Shown one piece after another: positions 20,693 to 32,675 of a stretch of DNA of 64,000 nt. The stretch's first letter is position 1, and every line of letters starts with the position of its first letter. This DNA is from Acarospora socialis (Eukaryota; Ascomycota; Lecanoromycetes; Acarosporales; Acarosporaceae): contig JAMYGW020000001.1 of NCBI GenBank assembly GCA_025617375.2, positions 2,728,001 to 2,792,000 of the forward strand. Direction: 5' to 3'. The notes beneath the pieces are model-generated. The model was not told the DNA's origin and ran no database searches. It saw nothing but the letters and a program-made list of their open reading frames with translations. The position numbers were made by a program, and so were the translations under genes.

Positions 20693-23600
20693 ATGGATCT
20701 CACTCCCCCGTCGTCAATTGCCTCATCATTTGACCCCGCAATACATCTACATTCCGAAGTAATCGAGTCTGAAGGTCCTGTAGCCCTACCCTCGTGTAGT
20801 AACTCCGATGATCTGGACGCCCTTCACATTCAGCACCAGGAGACAGTCGCTCTGAAAAACAAACTCGGTATCGTTATTCAACATCGAGCTTGGAAGATTG
20901 CAGACGTGTTCAGGAGTGAAGAGGACCGCTTCTACGGTGTGTCATAGTTATCCATACTGCTGGCGCCAGGAACTCTAGTCATTGGCTAACGATTCCCGTG
21001 ATCAGAGACCCCGTTGAAGAAGTATAGAGATATATCGAAGTCCATAGCAGTCTCTGATCTTCGACCTTCGTCTCCATCAGCGGACCCAATGGCTCTGCTA
21101 TCTTCGCCACTTGCGTATCCCCCGACATCATCCCCTCCTGCGATCACGCCGAAGAAGAGGAAAAGAGCTCCACAATCGCCTAAACTACGCAAACGGGAAA
21201 AGATTGGGCCTTTCATAATAGATGAAGACGAGGACCAAGATAATAACGCGGCCACTACCAAGAGGACCGGGACTTCACTTTTAGGGTGCGACTACGGTGG
21301 GGTTGTGAAACCCGACATACACAACGACAGGACCACTGTTACCGAATCTCATGCTCAAACGCTCAGAGATCACTCTGCTTGTGACTCTGCTTTACCGGGC
21401 GTTCGTGAACAGGCAATTGCAGAAGAACAGGCTAGTATTCATCTCTCTACTCATATCCCTCAGAACGGTGCGAGAGACAAATCTACGACGCCTCAGATCC
21501 GCACGTGTTCTGGCAAACTGTTCCCGGTCCATAGTAGGGTTGCTGACGCATCAATACCGTTTGAGCGGCTTGTGGCGGCTCGGTCAACCAGTGCCCCAGG
21601 TCATGCGAAGAAAAGCTACTATGGTATTGAAATCCATCAACTGCTGGACGAGGTAGCCAAGGAATCCGAGTGTATTGCGCAGACAGGCCAAGAACGAGTA
21701 CTCGTTGCACCCTTGTCACCGGCCGAGGAGCCAACCGGTGCAAGGAAAGCCAACAATACCGCCCAATCGTTAATGTGGACGGAGAAGTACCGCGCAAAGA
21801 AGTTCACGGACTTGGTTGGCGACGAACGCACACATCGAGCAGTACTGCGGTGTCTTAAGGCATGGGACTCCATCGTGTTTCCCGGGTCAAGTAAGTCAAA
21901 GTCGAAAAGCATGGGCCAAGGAACATCAGCAACCGAGGACAGGCCGCACGGGAAAATCTTGTTGCTGACAGGCCCCCCGGGCTTTGGGAAGACCACCTTG
22001 GCGCATGTATGTGCAAGACAGGCCGGGTATGAGATACTAGAGCTCAATGCAAGTGACGAGCGAAGCCGCGACGTTGTCAAGGGACGGATAAGAGATAGCG
22101 TTGGTACAGAAAATGTGAAAGGAATGAACGTCAGGACCGCCGATGGGATGGTCAGGAAGGCTGGGCGACCGGTTTGTGTCGTGGTCGATGAGGTCGACGG
22201 GGCCGTTGGTGGTAGCGGCGCAAATGGTGAAGGTGGCTTCATTAAGGCGTTGCTTGACTTGGTAGCTACTGACCAGAAAAATACAAGTGCCTTCGAGACT
22301 GGGAATACCAGTCCGCTGGCGGCGAAGCGCAAGAAGGGAGACGGCTTTCGTTTACTACGCCCTCTGATATTGATTTGTAACGACGTCTATCACCCAGCCT
22401 TGAGACCTCTCCGCTCCTCGAAGGCCGCAGAAATCATTCACATCCGACCACCCACGCTCGACAAAGTCTTTACTCGACTGAAGACGGTCTTTGAGCTAGA
22501 GCACATCCCGTGTGACGCGGACGGTGTCCGGCGCCTCTGCGAGGCGACTTGGGGGGTAAGCAGCAGGAAGGGACTGCGCGCAGAGACCTGCGGCGAAGGT
22601 GAAGGAGACATGAGAGGCGTCATGGTGGTCGGAGAGTGGGTTGCGCGCAAGTTGCGAGCATTAGCGCCTGTCCCTAGGCTTACAAGAGGATGGGTTGAGC
22701 AGCATCTCCTGGGGAGCTTGTCGCACGGTGGTAGAGGCACTAGGGGCGTCGGACGCGGTGGAGCGAAAGATATAGTAAATAGGGTGTTCAAGGACGGTGC
22801 AGGTTTCCCCCGAACAGGTAGTGTCAGCACGGCAGGCGATTCCAAAATGACACTGAAGATCGGTGTCGCTGAGCTTGGGAGGAAGGAAGCGATGGACCGT
22901 CTCAGAGAACTGGTTGATACCAGTGGCGAATGCGATCGAATTGTAACGGACTGCTTCGGTGCCTACCCAACGCGGACTTTCCAAGACGATACTATCCTAT
23001 CCAAGCCGAACGCTGCATATGACTGGCTTCATTTCCACGACACAATATCGTCCAAGGTCTTTACCGGCCAAGATTGGGAGCTGGCGCCGTACCTCAGTCA
23101 CTCTGTGCTAGCACTACATCATCTTTTCGCCTCATCTATGCGCCAGTCTGAACAGCCCAAATCGGTCGATGATGAGGAAGAGCCTATGCCCTTTAGCGGC
23201 CCGAGAGCTGATTTCAGTGCTTTCGAAGCCGAGAAACACAGCAAGAGTGTATTACTAGGGCTGCAATCATCACTCAACATTCCCCTCCTGAGATCGTTCC
23301 GCTCGCTGGATGACATAGCTACGGACCTGCTTCCTCGGCTGATGGCTATGCTCACACCTGACATCAAACCAGTTGTTGTGGGTGGCGGTGGCGATCAACG
23401 AGGTATTGCTAGCGTTAGGAGAGAAAGCGAGCGGGAACTGGTGCGGAGAGCAGTCCAAGTAATGGCCGGTGTGGGTGTGGTTTTTGAAAGAGCAAGAATC
23501 GAGACAAACACAAACGGCTACGGTGGCTGTATATACCGGATGGAGCCGTTAGTATCTTGAACAGCCCAAATTCATGTACTGGACTGACTCGTGCAATTCT

Positions 23601-24062
23601 AGGCCGCTAGATACTCTAGCCACCTTTGAGACCGCTGCTTCGGCGTCGGGCAATGCACCGGCTCCTGTTCGTTATTCAATTCGCCAGGTGCTGGATCAAG
23701 AATATCGTAAATACCTGCTTCTGCAGTCGGCAGATGCGCGGCAGGCCCGATATACGGCGGGTAATTTCGATGGTCAACCGATGAGTATCCAAGATATGGA
23801 TAAGGAAAATGAGACAATCGGCCGACATTTCAATAAGAGTAAAAGTGCTGAAACAAAACGAGACTTCTTCGGGCGTATCATCAACGAATCACGTGCTGAT
23901 GCGCTCGATGGCGACAAGGATGGCAACGAGACCGCCAGAAAGGAGATACTGACCTTAGGTTCCAATCAAGAGGTCCACAACGTCTGGGTTACATTCCATG
24001 AAGGCTTCTCAAACGCTGTGAGAAAGCCGATCACGCTTGAGGAGTTGATGAGAGGTATCTAA
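20693..24062 (+). CDS. ctf18: Ctf18, clamp-loader subunit of the Ctf18-RFC complex
   Basis: Three exons are inferred: 20693-20936, 21006-23547 and 23603-24062, giving 1,081 aa. The introns (69 and 55 nt) have GTGTGT/CAG and GTTAGT/TAG ends with GCTAAC and ACTGAC branch sites; all joins keep frame. Features in order: a low-complexity N-terminus with a basic KKRKR patch; WTEKYR.K.F.DLVGD (~337-355), the conserved RFC entry; Walker A GPPGFGKTT (~404-412); Walker B DEVDGA (~476-481), the form typical of Ctf18; and a sensor-like LILICNDVY. The last exon carries KRDFFGRII and VWVTFHEGFSNAVRKPITLEEL, the C-terminal element that in yeast and human binds Dcc1-Ctf8. The complex loads and unloads PCNA and supports sister-chromatid cohesion. 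Without the second splice the protein would end before this element. Confidence 0.92.
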
Positions 24063-24520
24063 GTAGACTATATAGCCAATCATCTGACACCGATCTCTAC
24101 CAGGTCACCCATCCATCAGCGTGAGCAACTGTTCGATTACATGCATCGCGTTTTCGGTATTTAATATGGACAGCTAAACTACAATCTAAGCTACGCACCT
24201 CTGATCGGTCCACCGGTGCTCAAATGCCGCTCGCAATGCCGCTCCGTTAAAGCCCGGGCATACAAGACTAGAGAAACCACGCCGCAAACCTTCCACCTGC
24301 CAGTGATTGACAGCACAAGCCTCCTCTCGCCGATACAGGTGTAACATTGCTATCCCTCTACCATGCTACCAGCCCACCGCACAGGAAATCTATCCACAAG
24401 CCAACAATCTCCTCCAACGCCCTGTCGAATATCGTGCCATCGCTATGGTACAGAGCAACTAGCGAAGTGTCCAACGAGCACGTAAAAGCACAAGGTAGTG
24501 GCGGTGACACACGAAAATCG
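24063..24520. other. Intergenic between convergent genes
   Basis: The shared 3' region of Ctf18 (+) and the SANT gene (-). No gene seen. The plus-strand open frame beginning at 24347 runs antisense through the SANT gene and is a shadow. Confidence 0.5.
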
Positions 24521-25455
24521 CTAGATGGAGTGGTAGCGGCGTGCACAGAGCTCGGGGTCGTGCCTCTTCCCTCCTTTGGCGACGATGCGTTCGCTGACAA
24601 GCTCCCAAGTCTCCTTTTGGATTTCCGCATAAGCTTCGACGAGACGCTGATCTTCGAGTTCGTTGAAGCCGGTGATGGGCGCCATCGGCTCCGTCTTCTT
24701 GCTCGGGTGCGGCCCGACCGTCTTCGGATCCCACACCTCGCCCTGGGCGGCAGCGATTCGTGGAGCGTTACGGGTGTAGCGCGAGTAGACCGCGTTGTCG
24801 GTGAGCCCGGGGACTTTGCCCGCCGCGACGCGCTGCCTGTTGACCTTGTAGGCAATCTCACTCCATTTGTACCCCTGTTCGCGAAGACGTTTGATCTCAT
24901 GGTTCTCCGGGTCGTGTTCCGCCAGGACCTTCATGGTACCGCTAGGATTTTGGCCCATTGCGACGGAGAATTTACGCTTGAGCTTCGCAGCATGTCCGGC
25001 GATGACCGGAGAATTCTTGGCACGAGGGGTCCCTGGGGAGTCAGGAGCTGTTCGAGTGCCGGAAGCAAGGGTGAGATTATCGGCATGATCCAAAAAGCTT
25101 GCCGTATGGTCGTGATTGAGGGCTTGAGGATACGCCGAGTCAGAGGTGACATGGCACCAGATGTCTCCGATAGCACCATCACCTCGATTACGTGAGGAGG
25201 TGCCAGTTTGGGCGGATATCAAATTGATCTCATGATCTTTGGTGTTGACGGGAGCCAAAGAGCTCTGTGACTGGTCAGCGTGCTCTGATGACACAGACAG
25301 TGCAGGAGGATGGTACTGACCTGCTCAAACTCACTCTCACTGTGGCGGTGAGGGAGAGAAGAGATGGTGGTGCCTTGGCCAAGCAGGGCTGCGAGAGCCG
25401 GTGAAGGTTCGGCGAAGGAGAACGACAGAGTCGTGTCAGACTTGATGCAATCCAT
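24521..25455 (-). CDS. Protein with two Myb/SANT-like repeats
   Basis: Exons 25455-25321 and 25264-24521 give 292 aa. The 56-nt intron has GTCAGT/CAG ends and a GCTGAC branch site, and joins SESEFEQ to SSLAPVN in phase 0. Repeat 1 (~162-212) reads HDPENHEIKRLREQGYKWSE followed by NRQR and VYSRYTRN. Repeat 2 (~245-292) reads NELEDQRLVEAYAEIQKETW, ERIVAKGGKR and CARRYHSI, ending at the stop. This is the tryptophan-spaced helix-turn-helix layout of SANT/Myb domains, with a Ser/Thr-rich N-terminal half. Such proteins usually bind DNA or histone tails in the nucleus; the target is unknown. Upstream in-frame codons lack an ATG, so the start is set at 25455. Confidence 0.75.
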
Positions 25456-26820
25456 CGATGCAATAAAACTGCGACCAAGAGAGTTAGATGGCAAACATGA
25501 GCATGATGTGACAGATGCGAAGTGACTGTGGGAGCTGGTTGGCTTTGTACAATCACTGTCGCTCTGCTAAGCTGTGATCAAGAGGCGCGACAGAGAGGCG
25601 TGGACGCAGTTATATAAAGTCACGCTCATATGTACTTAGTATTGATACCTGTGGGTGTTTACTTACAACCGTAACTTGTGCAAGGACTTTGCTCTATCAA
25701 CGGACGAAAACCTATGCTGGATAAATATGGATGCGGTTTCGATGGAGAAAGAGTGTGTGAGAGTAATGAGAGGCGGGTGGTTTGCTGTGGATCTCATCGT
25801 GGGATCATGGCAAGTTCGTGTGAATCAACCACGCCCAATTCACCAGGCTGGCCACGCATGTAATGAAAAGATGTGGGTAAGATGTGGTAAGGACGTCTGG
25901 CAAGGAGAGTAAGAGCATCTGCTAGATGTCAGCAAGAGGTCTCCACTGTATTTCTACCATATAAGTCAGATAGTTTCCTCGTAGGAATAACATCTTCTGG
26001 ACACTGCAAATACCTAACAACGCAGAGTGAACGCATGTATCCCATGATCAAGATACTAATGTCCCAATAGCCTTTGGGAATGAGAAACACGTCGAACAAC
26101 AGTGGTGAATTGATGTAAAGGGCTCTTTATGCCATCCTCAATCAAGAACAAGTTCCAGCTTTGGATTTGCCAATATGCTTCAATTCTGTAGCCATACACA
26201 CTAATACCATGTTCTAGCAGCGAAACAAGAGGTTGACATCTGAGAAGAACCTAGGAAAAGGGCACTTGAAGAAGACCTCAGAAGTGAGGACTTTGTGACC
26301 GAGTTATCTTACATAAGAGTAGAGATGAGTGGTAGCTGTTACAGCCCAAGTGCAGAGGGTATCCCATATATCTCTGCTGATGACTGACACTGTACTCCCG
26401 CTATGTAGACTCTGCAGAGAGAAACTATGCGACTAGCGCTTAGTAAATTAGGGGAGGCTCATCAAGGATGTGCAGCCCTAGTGTTAGTGTATAGCCTATG
26501 ATGTAGTCACAGCACCGGGCATATTCGCAACATTAAGTAAGGAATATGGAGTTAGTTGCAGATATCGATGAAGTATAATTGTAGCTAGTAAAGGAGGTAC
26601 ATAGAGAAGTCACGCTCCCGGAACCGTGACTTCTTGTAGTCTTAAGTACATGACTACTGTGATTACACCTGGTTTATCAAATCTTCTTGCTATATGTCCG
26701 CAATGATAATCAAAGACGTGAAATCTTGAAGCTCTTAGATTCTAACGCTTGGTTGGCATGTCCTTTCCCTGCCTCTTCTAGCCCCCGCCTTAACATTGAG
26801 CGGCAGGAAACAGGAGGTAA
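25456..26820. other. Long intergenic region, no gene recognised
   Basis: 1.36 kb upstream of the SANT gene. Short open frames (e.g. 25655-25912) look random. No tRNA-like box A/B pair, no obvious repeat or transposon end. Base composition is intermediate but not CC/GG-depleted like the transposon blocks. Confidence 0.5.
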
Positions 26821-27537
26821 TCAAGAAATATTGAGGTGTTGCACAAGGCCCTTTTCGTACTCCTCGGCAGCGCGTTGCGCTATTACCCGGTCGTCCGCCG
26901 CTGTCCGTTTTGCGCACCGTAAAGAGCGTGTGAACATATCCGGTTTCATTTTCAGAGCGATGTCGCGGATCGCAGTCTGTTCCATGCGGAATTGTCGGCC
27001 GGCATCAGACTCGAGTCTTTCCACTGGCACTTGGGATGGTTGTGAATGTGGAAAGGACAGAGCCTGCTCCGTGCTGCTGGGAATTATTCGCGCTTGTTTG
27101 CGCGGACGTGCCACTTTGAGACCATCTCTTCTGAACTTTTCATTTTGAATTCGTTTGGCAAGAGTGTTGGCCTTTAGTTGAGGGCAGTGCGCCGCATCAA
27201 CAATCTCTTTCGCACCCCAACCTCTGTCGTTGAGCTTCAAGAGAATAGCTCCGTACAGATGGTTAGGAAAGTTCCTGACGAGTTCTTCGTCATCAAGAGA
27301 AGGGGGTAGTGGAACGGTCTTTGCTGGATAACCGGGAATCATTCCTCTCGGCAACGATGTGGTAGGGGAGTGATCAACAGCAGTACGGGCGTCGTCGTTG
27401 CTGACTGTGGCGTGGACTGGACTATCCTGTCGCTTCCGTTTGCGTTGTCTCACAGGTGGCATCGCGGCGTTTTCCACCGGGCTAGTAGCTGGCCCGTTCG
27501 AAGGAAAGTTTGAAGGCCCGCCGTTGTCGTTGGCCAT
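26821..27537 (-). CDS. Hypothetical fungal protein, probably nuclear
   Basis: The 238 aa single-exon frame starts at an ATG in a good context. I do not recognise the family. Residues 1-35 are Asn/Pro/Ser-rich and followed by RQRKRKRQD, a likely nuclear localisation signal. The core ~80-150 (LDDEELVRNFPNHLYGAILL, WGAKEIVDAAH, ANTLAKRIQNEKFRRDGLK) looks like a compact helical domain and could be a small DNA-binding or chromatin-linked fold. The C-terminal third is helical, with MEQTAIRDIALKMKPDMFTR and ERVIAQRAAEEYEKG-like stretches. There is no signal peptide or membrane segment. Confidence 0.65.
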   Translation of the reverse strand: MANDNGGPSNFPSNGPATSPVENAAMPPVRQRKRKRQDSPVHATVSNDDARTAVDHSPTTSLPRGMIPGYPAKTVPLPPSLDDEELVRNFPNHLYGAILLKLNDRGWGAKEIVDAAHCPQLKANTLAKRIQNEKFRRDGLKVARPRKQARIIPSSTEQALSFPHSQPSQVPVERLESDAGRQFRMEQTAIRDIALKMKPDMFTRSLRCAKRTAADDRVIAQRAAEEYEKGLVQHLNIS

Positions 27538-28400
27538 GGCTGTCGCAGAAGGGCACCGTGGAAGGACACCTCAGGTGAGTACTGTTATTCTTACTAGTCC
27601 TCAAACAGATAGCGTTCTGTCGCCCTTCCCGATACAATCTTCACCAAGTAGCCAGTCTTGGGACGCCGGTACTCTTGCGCGCGTCTTATCACATATGAGT
27701 CTCGTATTCAATCGGTGACTTGTGCTTGTTGACTTGCTATTTCCTGAAGATTTGAGAGTCAGCTTCAAGGTGAGAATAGGGTGAAGAGATACAACATAAG
27801 GATATTCGTTCAACATGATGAAGGACGAATAACCTTGCAGGTACTAACAATATCTTAAGTCTCCTGATGTGGTTTTCCTTAGCTCAACCCCTCGTCACAG
27901 CAGACGTAGCCCCCGGTCGTTGAGTCTGAAGACAAATGCATGTTAGCTCATGGACTGTTCTACTGGCCAATGTAAAGTGATGTGCGAGAGTTTTCCATTG
28001 CAAGAGCGTCAAGTAAGGTGAGCGCCTACCTGTGTCTCGAAATGAGTCTGGTTTATCCGCCTCTGTAGTTACCCTTATCCTTGAATCCGTTTCATGAACC
28101 TAATAACGGATAAAGCAACGTATAACGGTTATCGATGATCCTCTTCCCCTTGAGTGGGTAAGTGGTGAGTGGTATATCGATACACCAAGACGGCAAAATT
28201 AAGTCTCAGCATCCACCGGTGAATGGAACATCAATGCTATTGTCATCCTCCGCATTCACTAGCATAGGAACCTCATTCATATCCGTACGCATGGTGTTTT
28301 TCGCAACAGCCGAAGCCCCTTGAGGGGAAGTTATATCCTCCTGAAGACCTCAAAAGTTTCGTGAGGAAACTCGTTGAGAGGAACAAACAGATTGTTCTGG
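27538..28400. other. Intergenic, no gene recognised
   Basis: Between the hypothetical gene (promoter side) and the Scn1 gene (3' side). Open frames here (27398-27718, 27601-27816) lack family features. I see no tRNA or other RNA gene. Confidence 0.5.
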
Positions 28401-29588
28401 TCACCTATCCCTATGCTGGTCGCCAAATATAAACTGCCTCCAGTTTAGAGCCAACTGCTCGACACCTTCATCTAATGACCAGCCTCGAATTTCACAAATG
28501 GAGCGTACGACTTCTTCCAATAGATCATCCATACGCTCCCCTGCACAATGAAGGTCACTCTCAACAAGTATCCTATCATCTGGTACCGCCTTGATCACCT
28601 CCACCACCTTGTCGGAGGGCGAGGTAGAAAGACTGATGACCATGGAGAAGGAGAAGTACACTTCCGTAGGGACGGATGGATTCAGGTATTGTCTGAGCGT
28701 GTCTGGTGGACCCGAATAGGAATGAAGACATATGCGCGGAGGATAGGGTCGCGGCGATGCATCGGTACCTTCAAGCTTTTCACTCTCTGCGTGTGCTGCT
28801 GGGTTGTTATGCTTTTTCTTTGATCTCTTACTGACTATATTAATCTCGAATCCACTCCACGTTTCTCGTAGGGTCTCAAACAGAGCGCCATGAGCTTGAA
28901 CTCCATGCAGGGAGACGGCCCTTTGCATCTCGCCGGCGAGATTGAGCTGGGACTTTAGGATGGAGCGTTGATGTTCAAGCTTGACACGGTAAGGAGATAA
29001 TTTTCGGCCTTCCCGGCCTCCTGGGGTGAGTAATGGGTCACGTTCCTCCTTCTGCCCAAGTATCCAGTCGTTCGGAATGCGAAAGGAGCGATCAAGTCCT
29101 ACTTCTCCCACCAAAGCGAACGGATATTTATGGAGATAATCTTTCATAGAAGCTAGGTAAGCTGATAACAGGAGGGGTTGCGGTAAGCCGGCGATGAAAC
29201 CATGGTCTTCTGGGGCCGGTGCTAAAACTGCTTGATAATGAGCTGCCTTGTCTGGCTTTCCGTTCGCTTGCCCTAATCCGCGTGCCCTGTCATCGTAGAT
29301 TTGATGTGAGAACCATGGGTGCCAGCCGAAGCACGGCACGATCCGGCCTCTCAGATCAGTCACCTTTCTGACATCAATATCAGATTGATGCAGACCGTAC
29401 CTATCGGCGGCTCCAGCAACAAGCTCTTGGTCTTGTCGTCTAGTTGCCATGACCGTTAAAACCTTTGCTTTCATTGAAGGTATCGAGTCAATTGACGACA
29501 TGGTGTCGGTCGGGTGGCAATGACCATCGAAGATACCAAGATGCCATGGGAAAGGCTCCCGACCGATATCTCTTTTCTCGCGAGCCAT
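28401..29588 (-). CDS. scn1: TatD-family metal-dependent hydrolase, Cut9-interacting Scn1-like
   Basis: 395 aa from the ATG at 29588. The reading frame stays open further upstream but has only non-ATG or less likely starts, and family members begin shortly before PFPW..G.FD. The signature is FDGHCHPTDTM (HxH metal site), then MATRRQDQELV, GWHPWFSHQ, VGEVGLDRSFR (metal-binding Glu), HGVQAHG, CLHSYSGP (His) and ILVESDLH (Asp). These residues follow the TatD nuclease/amidohydrolase metal site. The C-terminus ALNWRQFIFGD is the usual TatD end. In fission yeast, Scn1 was found as a partner of the APC/C subunit Cut9; the substrate is not established. It shares a 292 bp divergent promoter with the next gene. 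Confidence 0.88.
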   Translation of the reverse strand: MAREKRDIGREPFPWHLGIFDGHCHPTDTMSSIDSIPSMKAKVLTVMATRRQDQELVAGAADRYGLHQSDIDVRKVTDLRGRIVPCFGWHPWFSHQIYDDRARGLGQANGKPDKAAHYQAVLAPAPEDHGFIAGLPQPLLLSAYLASMKDYLHKYPFALVGEVGLDRSFRIPNDWILGQKEERDPLLTPGGREGRKLSPYRVKLEHQRSILKSQLNLAGEMQRAVSLHGVQAHGALFETLRETWSGFEINIVSKRSKKKHNNPAAHAESEKLEGTDASPRPYPPRICLHSYSGPPDTLRQYLNPSVPTEVYFSFSMVISLSTSPSDKVVEVIKAVPDDRILVESDLHCAGERMDDLLEEVVRSICEIRGWSLDEGVEQLALNWRQFIFGDQHRDR

Positions 29589-29880
29589 CAGGAGCGTCGG
29601 TGCTAATGATTTTCCCTGAAGACACATGCTTGACGGTCGACATGCATTGGTGGCTGGGTCTATGTTCTTCCGGGCGCCGTTTGGCAACGTCACATTCACA
29701 TGCTAATCTTTCCACTTACGAGTGGTCCTGCAAAGGGGTAGATTTATATAGTGATACCTGCCATGCAAGTAATCGTATGCCCCCTGATGGGTCCTCGTTA
29801 CGACAGCTGTCTCTCATGACTCTCGGAGAATGGTTGTTAGGCTACTGGAGATACCGTGAATCTGAAGATTTTCTAATGCA
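29589..29880. promoter_or_regulatory. Divergent promoter, scn1-like and 256-aa gene
   Basis: A short 292 bp space between two divergent starts. No TACGGAGTA motif was found here. Both 5' UTRs must be short or overlapping. Confidence 0.45.
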
Positions 29881-30651
29881 ATGCCGCGTTTCCTAACTGC
29901 TCTTATGCCCCCTTTCCTGCTGCTCTTCTCCATTCCTCTTACCGCTCTCGCGCTTTGTACCACCATTGTGGCCTTCCTTACGTTGTTCGTGAGGGTGATC
30001 ATCGTCTACATGGACTTGGCCTTAGTGGTTGCGCACAATCAATTATTCCATTACAACCACTCGAGCCAATCTCGGGCGTCGGTGAAGGGTTCCTCACCAT
30101 CACCAGCTGTACCCGAGCAACGTAGGAAGAAACGAAGAAGCAGTGCTAGTAGTGCAGGGTCCGAACCGGGCGCAATCACGCCCAAGGCATTGGATACAAC
30201 GACCTTTGGGATCATCACGAGCGCGGGCATCGATCGTGACTTCGAAGGTGTTGGCGGTTGGAGGTTCTCCGGACCTGATGAGGACGACACCCGATGGACA
30301 TCCAGCAACACGAGACTTCGATTACCAGCTGCGACCAGAGACACTAAAGGCAAACATAACCGGTTGCTCACCTCTGAGGTGCTCGCAGCGCCGAGAGGTT
30401 TGGGAAACCCTGATACCCTATGGGCCTTATCGAAAGTTCCGTTCCAGTCACGCGTAAGAACACCATCGGCCACGCAGCTCGTACAGTCTGCCAATCTCGA
30501 AGAGTACTTCCCGTCGCAGCCATTATCTCGATCTGCCTCAGCGCTACACGCAGCGAACATGGGTAAAACAAGGATCGAAGGAACCAGTTATTCATCATCG
30601 GCACCTTTTACATGGAAGCACCGCTCGAGGGAACCAGATCCGACTCCCTGA
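29881..30651 (+). CDS. Hypothetical protein with N-terminal membrane anchor
   Basis: A 256 aa single-exon gene, start ATG at 29881. Residues ~5-45 are strongly hydrophobic (LMPPFLLLFSIPLTALALCT, then AFLTLFVRVIIVYMDLALVV), enough for one long or two close membrane segments. The rest is hydrophilic, Ser/Arg/Pro-rich, with a PEQRRKKRRSSAS basic patch near 80 and a TPKALDTTTFGIITSAGIDR motif near 105-125. It ends without a retention signal that I recognise. The family is not recognised; the layout suggests an endomembrane protein with a cytosolic disordered tail. Confidence 0.68.
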   Translation: MPRFLTALMPPFLLLFSIPLTALALCTTIVAFLTLFVRVIIVYMDLALVVAHNQLFHYNHSSQSRASVKGSSPSPAVPEQRRKKRRSSASSAGSEPGAITPKALDTTTFGIITSAGIDRDFEGVGGWRFSGPDEDDTRWTSSNTRLRLPAATRDTKGKHNRLLTSEVLAAPRGLGNPDTLWALSKVPFQSRVRTPSATQLVQSANLEEYFPSQPLSRSASALHAANMGKTRIEGTSYSSSAPFTWKHRSREPDPTP

Positions 30652-30989
30652 TAGTTGAGTGTCTAGAGGTTGGAAGAACATGACACCGCGAGAATGCTTG
30701 TTGTTTTTGCCAGTCTTTCAGCCCTTACCCTGTTGCGCCATTGATAGCCAATTTTCTACCAACTAGTTTTGTGCACGCTCACTCGATCGATTGTGGATAT
30801 TGTTGAGCAGCTGTGGCAGCGGCATACGGAGATACTTTGGTTTTCAGCCACACACTGCAAATTCCTGCGAGGACGCTCCACTTTAAGTCTAAATCTAACA
30901 ACCTTGCACAACAGCGCTGAAGCTGGCCACTGAGAGTGCCTTCCTTTGCATGCCGGTAGCAAAATCAAGCCGAAACTCTAGCTGTCAAA
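30652..30989. other. Short intergenic, convergent genes
   Basis: 338 bp between two 3' ends. No feature seen. Confidence 0.45.
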
Positions 30990-32675
30990 CTACGATGGAG
31001 ACTGTCCACCGTTTTCTTTCCGTGAGACCTCAGCCATCTCTTTCAGCATTATATCATTGAATTCCTCCCAGCCTTCCAGATACATATGGTGACCTGCGTT
31101 CCTAATAACCATCACCTTGGCCGAGCCGTTGTCTTTTTCTCTCTCATCTGCGGGCACTTCCTTCAACATTCTCCGTTTCTCCTCTTCGATCTTCTTCTCT
31201 GCGGCATACCCACCCGCGATATCCATCCAGTCATTCTCGCCATACATCATAACCACGGGAATGCCTTTTTCGCGCCTCTTGCCTGCCGCAGCCACGCTTG
31301 ACGTCATGGAACCATCTGGTGTTATCATCTGCCGGCCTACTCCTTGAATTCTCCTGATCAGAGGACTTCGAGCGTATGCCCCTGGTGCTAATATGTAGGC
31401 CAACGCGTATTCCCCACTTCCGCGTTGCCGAAAGAGAGAATAGGCGTAATCGTGCAGAGCTTGCGCTTCACCTGGCGGCAGATGCAAGAATCGTCGTGAA
31501 GTCCAGCCGGAAGAAAAGCGAGGGCCAAGAGGACCGGCCCACCTGACCAAACTGAAAGGTGAGATGTTGGCCTCCCAGAGATATGTAAGCCATTTCGGCA
31601 GAGGTTTCCTTGGTGCGCTCGGCTTAGTATGTTTGCCGCTAGCCTGCTCCTTTGATCGTGCGTTTAGGAAGTTGTTGTTGTCTCCAGGTTTGTGTGATTC
31701 AGGGCCATTCGTATTTGAGCCGTTAACCACTGTGTTCTGCCCTTGACTGAACTCTCGGTCCAGAGCTGAGGACTGCGGATCGGGCATGTCTGCATTCACC
31801 GCATATGGATCTTCGGGTATCCCTACCGGAGACGCTAGTATGAGTTTGTTGAGGTGACCTGGATACTTGAGCGCATACGCAACTGCCAGATACCCTCCCA
31901 AACTGTGTCCCAGAAGAGTAAATCTCTCGATTTTCTTCTGCACCCGCCATTCCTCCAGGGCATCAATGAACCAGTTCTCCGCCTCAGTGATGCTACCTTG
32001 CCGATCTTTTGTATGCACTTTGAACGGTGGTCTGCTGCTCCGGCCCATTCCAAGGAGGTCCAGCGCATATAATTTCCAGCCCCTTGCTCTACTCAGTCCC
32101 TCAAAATTCTTGTAGAAAAACCCCAACCCGGCGCCGTAGCCGTGAAGCATCACGAGATTCTGATCGACATCCTCTCCCACACGCTCCACCGAAAATTCAT
32201 TAAGGGCTCGATTCTTGCCACTGAGCTTTATCAGGTTCGAATGCCATGTTCTCGGCCCAAAAGGATCTGTGGCACGATCGGTTGTGATAGGAGCAGCCTT
32301 TTTGGAACTCTCGTCTGATATCGGCATTGGAGACTTAGTATCAGATGGTTGTTCCGATCCAGTTTGAGTCTGTGTCGGAGGCTCCTGTAGATAGGGTACA
32401 TAAGATAGAACGGTATGCTCAGCCACGGCGGCCGGTACGTTTGCCCACTACGATAAAGTCAGCACTGTCACAGATGAGAGCAGAAGACAGGGAGACCGAA
32501 CCCACTGGCTGAAGCTTTCTTTGTAGCCTAAGGTAAAGGGCGTTCGAAACCTCCCCGTCTTGTTAGCTTCGGAGGGAGCGTTACCCGTCTGCTTCTCCCG
32601 TTGAGATGCCAGTGGGCTTTGTTGTGATAGTGAATTGTAGTCATTATTGCCGCTGGGGGAAGTGGACGTCGACAT
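30990..32675 (-). CDS. Alpha/beta hydrolase of the CGI-58/ABHD5 group (Cld1/Ict1-like)
   Basis: Exons 32675-32502 and 32447-30990 give 543 aa. The 54-nt intron (GTTCGG/TAG, GCTGAC branch) joins ESFSQW to WANVPAAVAEHTVLSYVP, typical of this fungal family. The oxyanion-side motif HGYGAG is at ~160-165 and the nucleophile elbow GHSLGG at ~238-243. The catalytic Asp probably lies in MMYGENDWMD. His-511/512 in NAGHHMYLEG matches the HX4D-like acyltransferase motif, here with Glu. An insert (~300-345, low complexity) separates the lid region. Yeast Cld1 removes an acyl chain from mitochondrial cardiolipin and Ict1 acylates lysophosphatidate; which activity applies here cannot be read from sequence. 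The N-terminal basic Ser/Thr-rich stretch could be a mitochondrial presequence. Confidence 0.85.

Noticed and set aside
21637-22332. A 231-codon minus-strand frame inside Ctf18
   Set aside because: It is the shadow of the AAA+ domain of Ctf18 and has no features of its own.
24347-25195. A 282-codon plus-strand frame
   Set aside because: It is antisense to the SANT/Myb gene, whose two domains and intron signals are clear.
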